DNA of 64,000 bases from Acephala macrosclerotiorum (taxonomy: Eukaryota > Ascomycota > Leotiomycetes > Helotiales > Mollisiaceae): contig MU119223.1 of NCBI GenBank assembly GCA_014904845.1, positions 62,001 through 126,000 on the forward strand, given 5' to 3'. Shown here in pieces: positions 56,363 through 64,000 of the stretch (its first letter is position 1; each line of letters opens with the position of its first letter). A program made the translations under genes and the position numbers. The notes under the pieces were generated by a model. It had not been told where the DNA came from, ran no database searches, and saw nothing but the letters and a program-made list of their open reading frames with translations.

Positions 56363-57925
56363 TGTGTAGTGATCCAACTCGGATCAATGCTAAGGAGAGA
56401 TGAAAACAAAATGTTGGAATAAAGTCGAAAGATAAGCAGAGAGAGGACCGCAATTGACATCAAGGAAGGTTAACCTAGAACAGGCAGGTGGGATGTCGGT
56501 CAGCGGTGCATTTATCCGTATTATTGGTGATCAGTCCCAACCTTGTTAAGATAAAAGCGACACTTATTGTGCGCGAGAAAGAGTAATTAAAAAGTCAATT
56601 GTAGTACAGACAGAGCAGAAATGCAGTTCTCGATACCGCATGTCAAATTGAGCAAGAGGAAGCTTGGAAACTCGAAAAGCAGGCATTGGAGTGTAAACCC
56701 GAAAACCAATCAATGGATGTGCTTGGGAACTGTACTTTGAAACTAGAACAATGACTTGGAGTCTTGTATTTTTGAGTGAAGATAATGAGGCTGGTAGACA
56801 AGATGGAAATGCGGAAACATAGGTAGAAACATAACAATGACCAATCACGTGATACGGACTACCTCCTGACATGCTCGTAGGTTGGTAGCCAAACCAGTGA
56901 AGTTTAAATAGCAGCCAAATATTTCTCACAATCTTATTGCGTTTGTCAAGGCAGAACAATGATTTAATTGATTCACAACGGTATCCTGCAACTAATTAGC
57001 TTCGGCAAAGGTTAGGAGCATGGAGTACTGTACAAACCTGTATTTACTCAACACCACTCATACCCTATGAAGCTGGAGTAGGCAGATCTTTCCATATCCA
57101 ATGTCTGTACCACGGATCTGACTTGCCTTTCGAAGAGTCAAGACCTGGAACCAGACATATCAAAAGATATACCCCACACTAGAATAATACTTCCAAGCTA
57201 GTGCATCGTCTAGGAAGCTTATTGCATTCTATGCCATCCATACAACACTATAATGACCATGACCACTTTCTCAAGTTGGAATTGTCGTTTAACATTGTCG
57301 CCGGTTGTCCAAAGGTGTTAGTGACGAAGGGAATCCAATCAGTTTCGATATCCGCCGCAGAAAAGGTTAAATGTACAAGAATAAAGACACCCTGCACCAA
57401 AGACATTGGAGTCAGTACACTTCTTTTATACCGCAATATCAATATACGAAGGGAGTATCTTCGTTCTCATAGAGTAGGTTCATGTCCCTGTGCTTCAAAA
57501 CAAATCGCGGAAGGAGTAGTGCTCCGGAAGAACGACTCACTAGGTCAGGGTATATTCTCTGATTTCCCGGGCGTCTCCAGCCACAGGCTTGAGCCAACCA
57601 TTATGTCATGGTTCGACACTGTAGTGCGTTTTCAAATAAGCCTCTGGTGTTGGGAATTCTTGTTAAATCATTTGTGATTCGCCCAAGATCATTTCCAGCC
57701 TTGAGTGTAAACCCAATGTTTTTAAAGTTGAGGTAATGGCCATTGTTGCCTCGGGCCTAGACCAATGTGATCCTGTGAGCCCAGCGTCTCGGATTCGACC
57801 TGCTGAAGCTCTTGACGTTATCGGAGGTGATAGGGATGTCAGTCGTTTGGAATGTTTCGAGAGCATGAGTGTTAAATGTTGACCCTATTGTGATTATAGC
57901 TCGGGTTTGTACATCTTGCTAGAAT
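56363..57925. other. 1.56-kb region without a supported gene
   Basis: The first few hundred bases are the carboxypeptidase promoter. Frames up to 158 codons (57201-57677, plus strand) lack motifs or coding-like composition. I see no repeat. Confidence 0.5.
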
Positions 57926-58078
57926 CTAGGCGCGGGCTCCTTCAACGATAGCAAGATTCTCGAGGAAAGACGGACGAGGGAATCCTGCGTTTGCCTCGTT
58001 GATAGCGATGAGGTAGAAGATCTGGATTCGAAGTTCTGGGGGTAGGTCGCGAATTCTAAAAGTGGTTGCAGACATCAT
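57926..58078 (-). pseudogene. F-box-like fragment
   Basis: The last 50 codons of a longer minus-strand frame read MMSATTFRIRDLPPELRIQI and FYLIAINEANAGFPRP. The LPPELRxxIF pattern is the start of many fungal F-box or F-box-like domains. No continuation is visible after the stop at 57926, so this looks like a truncated copy, though a short real gene is possible. Confidence is low. Confidence 0.3.
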
Positions 58079-58904
58079 CGATGTAGTTATGTTTCCGGTC
58101 GAACCGTACGGTATCGTCTCGTAAGGATGTTGGTTTCTCCGATATAACGATTGATGCGTCGTACCGTATTGGAAGAATGTCTCCTTGTGTAGAATAACAA
58201 TTACTGTGATAGATGATGGATTGATATTTGTGATGGAAGGAGAGAGGAGATGTTGAGCAGAATATGCACTCGTTATCCGTCTCGAGTGACAACTCAAGGA
58301 AAGGAGCGACGAACCTAAAGGATAGCCAGCGAGAACAATGAGGCGCTCCCTTGTCGTCATTGTGATAGCAGTTTTGGTCTGACCTGTAATTCTTGGCTTT
58401 AGATAATTATATGATGTGTGACCAAAGGTCAACGAACCAAACCTTGACAATTATTGAAGCGTGACAGAGAGCCGTCAGAGTGCGGGGAGATTGGGAGCAT
58501 ACGTCACACTCACTCTCCGAAAGCACCTGTAAGTTGAAGGACTTCCAGTGTGAGTATATGCCCAGGCGCATGACGTTGTAGAATTTGAAAAACGTTGGAG
58601 TTGCCAAAATTGTGGAAATGGATACTTCAATGTACCCCAAATTCTTGCATATTTACATGAAACGGAATAACAGGCAGGAATGAAGCAGATTTTGCTGAAA
58701 GCACAGGATCAGGCAAGCAAGACGCTTAGTCACATTCAACATCAGACTTGATACAGTATTACTCTTTGCTCAGCGTGAGAACTCAAATTGAGGTCTAAAG
58801 ACTCACATTTCATGACTCCAAATGGTATCCAGTTTTGCTCATGCCCAAGACGCCATTGCTATGCCTCTGCAGACACCAGGACCGATTTACATGCCATTCA
58901 ATGA
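58079..58904. other. Intergenic region, no gene seen
   Basis: These 826 bp lie between the F-box-like fragment and the 3' end of the SCY1-like gene. No supported frame is present. Confidence 0.5.
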
Positions 58905-61585
58905 TTACCACCCGTCACCCCATCCGTCGTCATCGCCAGTCTCCTTCGGAGCTGTATCAATCTTCTTCGTAACGAGTGGCTTAGCAGCTGGTTTCACAGC
59001 AGTGATGGCCGCCTTCTTGGCTCCAGCACCGCCAATGCCGTCTGTACTTGCAACTCGAGTTGCAGGAGCAGGTCTCCCGTTTGAGGTAGAGGCCTTAGCC
59101 AAGCCTTTCGGAAGCGGCTTTGCAGAAGTCTTCTTTCCTGCTTGCGCAGCTAACCATCCTGCGAAGTCCGGCTCTCCGTTATCGTCAAATGGATTCGCAG
59201 CTGATGGTGCAGGCTTGGTTGCTTTTGGAGCTTCGCTTGATGCATCGAAAAAGGACTCTTCTTCCATATCACCCCATGCGTCGTCTATCTCGATCTCCTC
59301 GTCAGCACCTGCATTTGAGTCGTGGAAGTAGTCATTTGCATTCGAAGACGTAGAAGTTCGAGCGGAGGCCGCAGGTGGAGATGTGACTACTTGACGATGC
59401 AGCGCAGATGCGGAGGCTGTTCCAGGTGAGCGGCGGTCTGCAACTAACGGAGCAGAAGATGGTCGTGGTGCGCCATTTGCGCTCGGTGTGATCTCACCTG
59501 CTGCCGCAGATACCTTGTTGGTAAAAGATGAGATAGCCCAACCAGCCCACGATGCTGCCTCGCTAGGTTGAGGTGTACTCATCCTAGGAGCTTGTCCGGT
59601 AGATGCCTCACTCGAGCTTGGAGGAGGCAATGCGGTATCTGCCATGGTAGAAGCAAACTTGCGGATACGTTGCAGATAGACATCCATGGTCTTGTTCGCT
59701 TGGTCACGAATGAGCTTTTCCTTGTCGATCAAGCACGGACAAAGAGACGGCAAAACTCGGTTGGCACAATCGTCTTCATTAAAGGCGTCTGAGGTCACTG
59801 CGAGTGCCATCAACGCAGCGTTTCGAGCATGCACAAATGGATCGCGTAGAGATCGAGTGAAGGCTGCGATCAATACCTTTGACCTCGTACTAACTCCAAG
59901 ATTCTTTGAGATCTTACCTAGGCAGATAGTAGTGTTGGTTCGAATGCCGGGCTGCTCATCGTTTGAAGTTTTGGCGAGATACTTGAGAAGCTCGCCATTT
60001 ATTGTTCTGTCAGAGAGCTTTCCAATAATAGTGAGTACAGCTTTTACAGTCTGCTCCCTAACCACAGGTGCAACATCTGTAAAGCCAGAAACCTGAACCA
60101 CATTCGTCAGCAACTTATGTATGATAACATTACACCTAGCCTACCATTTGAGGGAAGATTTTGTCATTGACGATTCGCTGCGATAGTCTATCAATCATCA
60201 CTGGTAAATTGTCGAGCAGGGATACTCGAATTGCTCGATCTGGGCTGCTGAACAGTCTCACAACAGCAGGAGTAACTCTGGTCTCGAATTCATCATCAGT
60301 GAGTTTGGTACTGATTTTCATGACAACGCTGAAGACTTTAGGACCGCCACCTCCAAATTCAACAGACTTTAGTAGCTCTGGGAGGATCTTCATCTTGAAA
60401 TAGTCTTCAGGAAAGTCGTCTGACAACTGATCCAAATCACTGTTATCATTAGCACCTGAAGCATAGGTGGACCGAACTACTAACTTGAGAAATTCTTCGC
60501 GCTCTTCGTCGGTTTTCATACCAAGATTATCGACACTGTCGGTGAGCTTAATCAGAGGGGTGTTGAAGAAGCCACCACTTCTCCGTCCCTGCTCCAAGAA
60601 ATTTCCAACACTGACTCTAGCTTTGGGGTTTGCGTTGACAAGCCGTCTATAAGTCGAGTGCATTGTTGGAGGAATATTCTTCGTCTGTCCAGCTTGATCT
60701 CCTCCCATAAAATCGCCATTGAAGACTTCGAATATTAAAGTACCAAAATTGTAGGCATCGACCGCAGTCAAGGGGTTTCGTTTAATGGCATCCCAACCAG
60801 ACTTTGCGAGTTCCGGAGGTGTGTATCTGCCAGCATCTGGGACAAGACTGCCATAATTCTGCAAGCCATCAGCACATTGTATATCTACACCATGCTCCTG
60901 CCACCTACGTAGATAATCGCATCATCGTCCTTCATGCTGCTCAGGACTTCAAACCCTCCAACTTTCCATTCACCACTCTCACTGGTGTATAACGAGCTGA
61001 CACGAAGGGCGCCATGAACCGAAGATGCCTCGTCGTTTATGAATTTGATCGTTTGCTGGAGCACGAGTCTTAGCATAGGACGTTTCGAGTGTTGAGGGTT
61101 TCAAGCATACTGCTACACCAAATAATCCCCATTTCAAGGTCTCCGTGCTCATGCTCTTTCTCTTGATATGCCATCGTAACGGAATAAGTCTTTCCGTAGC
61201 AACGTATATGTATGTTTCGGTCTACACAACAATCGTTAAATCTTGCTTTCCGAGTTGACATGAGAGGCATACCTCCACAGTGTCAAACACTTTTATGACT
61301 CCAGGATGACGCAAGGTTCTCAACTTCTTGACGGCATTCCTTGCCATTGGCAGACGAGATTTGTTCGCGGTAACATCGAAGGAGAATATGCTGCAATTTG
61401 ATCCATCTTCCTGCACAGTGGGATCAGCATCGAGGCCATGTCCTACCACGGGTCCTACTTACACGCTTGGTTCCATTGTAAAGGGTCCAGACACTCGCAT
61501 CGATGTCCACTTGGTCACCAAAAGTGTATGGGAAAGGCGGCCCTTTTGATATGGCAGAGGCAACGGCAGACTTGAAGAATTCCAT
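58905..61585 (-). CDS. SCY1-like pseudokinase (Cex1/SCYL1 type)
   Basis: Cex1/SCYL1 proteins act in COPI traffic and tRNA export. Exons are complement 61463-61585, 61273-61410, 61111-61221, 60909-61055, 60145-60858 and 58905-60092, giving 806 aa, all in phase 0. The N-terminal kinase-like domain (1-280) lacks the catalytic HRD and DFG motifs. The equivalent places read SSVHGALRV and KVGGFEVLSS, so it is a pseudokinase. LRTLRHPGVIKVFDTVE and YTPPELAKSGWDAIKRNPLT are also typical. HEAT-type repeats span about 350-560 (FTDVAPVVREQTVKAVLTII). The long tail is Ser/Ala/Pro-rich, with acidic Trp motifs DDAWGDMEEES and a terminal DDDGWGDGW. The acceptor choice before QTIKFIND was fixed by phase and similarity. 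Confidence 0.88.
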
Positions 61586-61980
61586 AACGACAGAAAGAGA
61601 ATGAAATGGAGAGCACAAGCAAAAGCAGCCAGAGCTCTGTTGAGGCCCCTTCTGGTTATCGAATATCTGGCCTGGCCACCGTAGAAATTAGAGTTGCTGA
61701 GACTAGCGGCCGCCTCTCTTTTAGTGGGGTTCAAGACCGCGTCGACATCGCGTTGCAGAACTTCCACACTACATCTCACAGCAAACATAATGGGACAGAC
61801 TTCAAAAACTGAGAAAGACAATTCGTTTCCTACTTAATCAGCGAATTCAATTCCCAGGAGTGCCAAAAGTCTCGAAAGTCTCTCCCGACTACAATCACCC
61901 CGATACTGAGTTCCGCATCAGATGAAAGTGCATTCCAGAGACTGTGAGGCGGTTCTAATCTGTTACTTCCTCAAAAAAGT
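61586..61980. promoter_or_regulatory. Divergent promoter region SCY1-like/PHD gene
   Basis: The 395 bp lie between two divergent start codons. No gene or named motif is seen. Confidence 0.5.
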
Positions 61981-64000
61981 ATGGAGCAAGCGCCATCACC
62001 TCGTCTGCCTGGAGTTAACCTCACAGTCAATAAAGATGGAATTGAGGTCCCGATAGCCGTCAAGGTATGTTGACCATGTCTTTATTTGTTCTATTCTGCG
62101 TCTGTGATGAACGTCTGGTAAAAGGTCCGACTGCATTTACGCTTCTTCTGGTTTTGGTCGAAGTTCACTCAAGGCTTTGATGTTGAGGATGCTTTCATCT
62201 TCTTTCTCGTTTCTCACTCGGCAATCCATAAATACGGCAAGACTGTTCTCACAAGAGCAAGTGAGAAGAGTGTGTTATTGGATATATTCAGGTCAGCAGA
62301 CCCTTCCGCTTTCAGGAGCTGCGCTTCGTCTTTCTCTAGGAAGTGTAACCAAAGGCTGCGGTGGATATCATCCTTCTTTGCACGTGCTGCCGAAAGAGTG
62401 AATTCTGCTTTTGTTGATGCTAGTGGAGACATCTTTGTCTCGTTTGGACAGAGACGCATAGCCGCCGAAGTTGCAGGTTGATGACTATCAAAAACTGAAA
62501 AGACCTGAGACGCTTTGCTCGTTAAAATTTTTTTTTTTTTGGCAATCGCTTTGAAACTTCTACCTAACCACACTCGGCAGGCTCGAAATCGAGGATCAGA
62601 CCACCTAGACGATTCAAGCTCAGTCATGTCAGGCACATCCCTGGGCTCGAATAACAAACGCAGGAATTGTCATGTCTGTGGAGATCCAGAGAGTCTTCCA
62701 TCCAAACCTTTCGTCAAGTGCACCAAATGCAGGAGGACTTTGCACCAATTCTGCCACAAACCAGATCTAGACTTGACAAAAACTATTCCGTGAGTCCCTG
62801 TTTTCAGTATATAGCTTACCGTATTCATCTTTCATGTCATATTTGAGTCAGCGTCTCGTCCAACAGAGCCAAAAACTAATATGCTCCTTTAGTCCAGGCT
62901 TCGTTTGTGGAGAATGTGATCCCTTTATGAAATGTTTGCAAAACGCCGATGCCAAGCTTCTCAATTCTAGAGTCGGCGCCAAGGCAGCTACAGCGAAAGT
63001 ATCAGACAATGGATCATCCGCGCGATCCTCACCTGCGACGTTCTCGAAAGGCCCTTTGGTCTCGAAGGTACCGATCCTCAACGAGCAATTACCAGACAAG
63101 CCTGCCACACAAAGCGAGTCAAGTACGGAAACCCACTCGACAGACTCCTTTTGGACCGCGCCTTCTCTCCCACAGCCAGCAAACAAGCCTGCAACCCAGC
63201 TGATCGCATCGACATTCTCGAGAGACGTTTCTTCAAGTTCAAGACTCCCACCCTCCAGCGCAAATGTGTCAAAAATGCCAGCAGCCCAAGAATCGTCCAG
63301 CACAATCAACGATGGCAAGTTGAGGTGCCAAGCACCTGGTTGTGGCGTCATCCCCTTCACTGTAACTACTGCTGATATAATTCTTTGTTTCAAGCATGGG
63401 CTTGAGCAGAAGGCGAAAGATGTGAAAGCCCGGCCACCCCCGCCAAAGCCTGCGCCAGTTTCTAAACCCTTCAACAAGGCCAAAATGTACCCTACAAGAC
63501 CGGACGACAAGCCTTTCATAAACAAGGCGTTAAAGCGCAAGAGAACAGATTCACTCAAGAAGACTCCCATCTCTAATGAGTCAAGTATGCGCCCCCAAAA
63601 TCCATTTCCTCCGAACTGTGTTGAGCCACCAAAAAACACTGCCTTCCCCTTGCATGCTCCGTTTCCGGTTTCAAATCGTGCAGCCCAAGAGAAAAGCAAC
63701 GAATTCACAGTTACGGCTACACCTAGCAACCTCAACAATCGTGACAAGAATCAGTCTCTTGGGTCAGCGAGCATAATCGATTCTCCCGTCGCTAAAGAAG
63801 CAACATTCTCCACACCTCATTCCCATCCAAACAACGTCTTGGCCAAAGGTAGTGCTACGAACAATACTCGAACCCCTGACTCTGCACGCCGTAGTCCAAA
63901 CGTGCAAGCCGAATCGCCCGAGTACGAGCCGCCACCACCTCAAATGTCTCATACCAGCACATGGGCAGATGAAGATGATGATGATGATGACGATGAAGAT
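61981..64000 (+). CDS. PHD-finger protein, 3' end beyond the window
   Basis: My model is exons 61981-62064, 62581-62789 and 62893-64000 (open at the window end), all in phase, with at least 467 aa. The PHD finger, split by the second intron, reads NCHVCGDPES, FVKCTKCRRTLHQFCH and GFVCGEC, giving a C4HC3 pattern. Such fingers usually read histone H3 tails. A second Cys/His cluster (RCQAPGCGVIPF to CFKHG) follows near residue 240. The rest is disordered, rich in Ser, Pro and Lys, with a nuclear-signal-like run (KRKRTDSLKK), and an acidic Asp/Glu tract at the window end. The first intron is unusually long (516 nt) and holds a 350-nt open stretch that could be an extra exon; the start is therefore uncertain. 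Confidence 0.65.

Noticed and set aside
58822..59331. 169-codon plus-strand frame opposite the SCY1-like tail
   Set aside because: It is antisense to a low-complexity Ser/Ala/Pro-rich coding stretch, which often opens the opposite strand.
62848..63747. 299-codon minus-strand frame opposite the PHD gene
   Set aside because: The plus strand carries the PHD finger and a consistent frame; the antisense frame is a shadow of biased codons.

Overview
This window is nuclear DNA of a filamentous ascomycete (Pezizomycotina; a Leotiomycete-like fungus is my guess, not shown). The evidence is many short GT-AG introns of about 48-160 nt with CTRAC/CTGAC branch sites, gene spacing of about 2.4 kb on both strands, and a fungal gene set: Ilv6, mitochondrial ornithine carbamoyltransferase, Ecm33-type and HsbA-type surface proteins, Rud3 golgin, Get1, and a Tag1-like vacuolar protein. 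I see no operon, rRNA, tRNA, CRISPR or phage feature. Exon models below were built by hand from splice signals, phase and family motifs.

Layout. 0.3-5.8 kb: Mediator subunit Med18, cytochrome oxidase subunit Cox8/VIIc, exosome helicase Mtr4. 7.7-13.9 kb: DENN-domain protein and Rud3 golgin, both for membrane traffic. 14.5-15.8 kb: broken catalase-like gene. 16.6-24.3 kb: SWIM-RING protein, ornithine carbamoyltransferase, Tag1-like vacuolar protein, acetolactate synthase regulatory subunit. 24.5-28.6 kb: KH-domain RNA-binding protein, small SET protein, TRAPPC13-like protein. 29-35.8 kb: an unknown small protein, a DANN-motif small protein, SPF45 splicing factor, Pcs60-type CoA ligase. 36.6-46.1 kb: Ecm33-type wall protein, PTAR1-like protein, Get1, an unknown membrane protein, an unknown mitochondrial helical protein. 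46.8-48.9 kb: amino-acid permease. 49.4-50.1 kb: a 710-bp AT-rich foldback element. 50.9-56.4 kb: HsbA-type secreted protein, two tandem DANN-motif proteins, secreted serine carboxypeptidase. 57.9-64 kb: F-box remnant, SCY1-like pseudokinase, and a PHD-finger gene cut by the window end.

The genes are mostly unrelated housekeeping loci. Two functional threads can be seen. First, two amino-acid biosynthesis genes (arginine and branched-chain) each carry a perfect Gcn4/CPC1 site about 90-105 bp upstream of the start codon. Second, the secretory and Golgi pathway is well represented (DENN, Rud3, TRAPPC13, Get1, SCY1). The accessory-looking part is 49-58 kb, with the foldback element, secreted proteins, a tandem gene pair and a gene remnant.

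The most unusual items are the palindromic foldback element, a probable 5-nt micro-exon inside the active-site motif of the carboxypeptidase, an apparently undescribed three-member small-protein family, the decayed catalase-like gene, and a 10-bp palindrome containing the MCB core found in two promoter regions.
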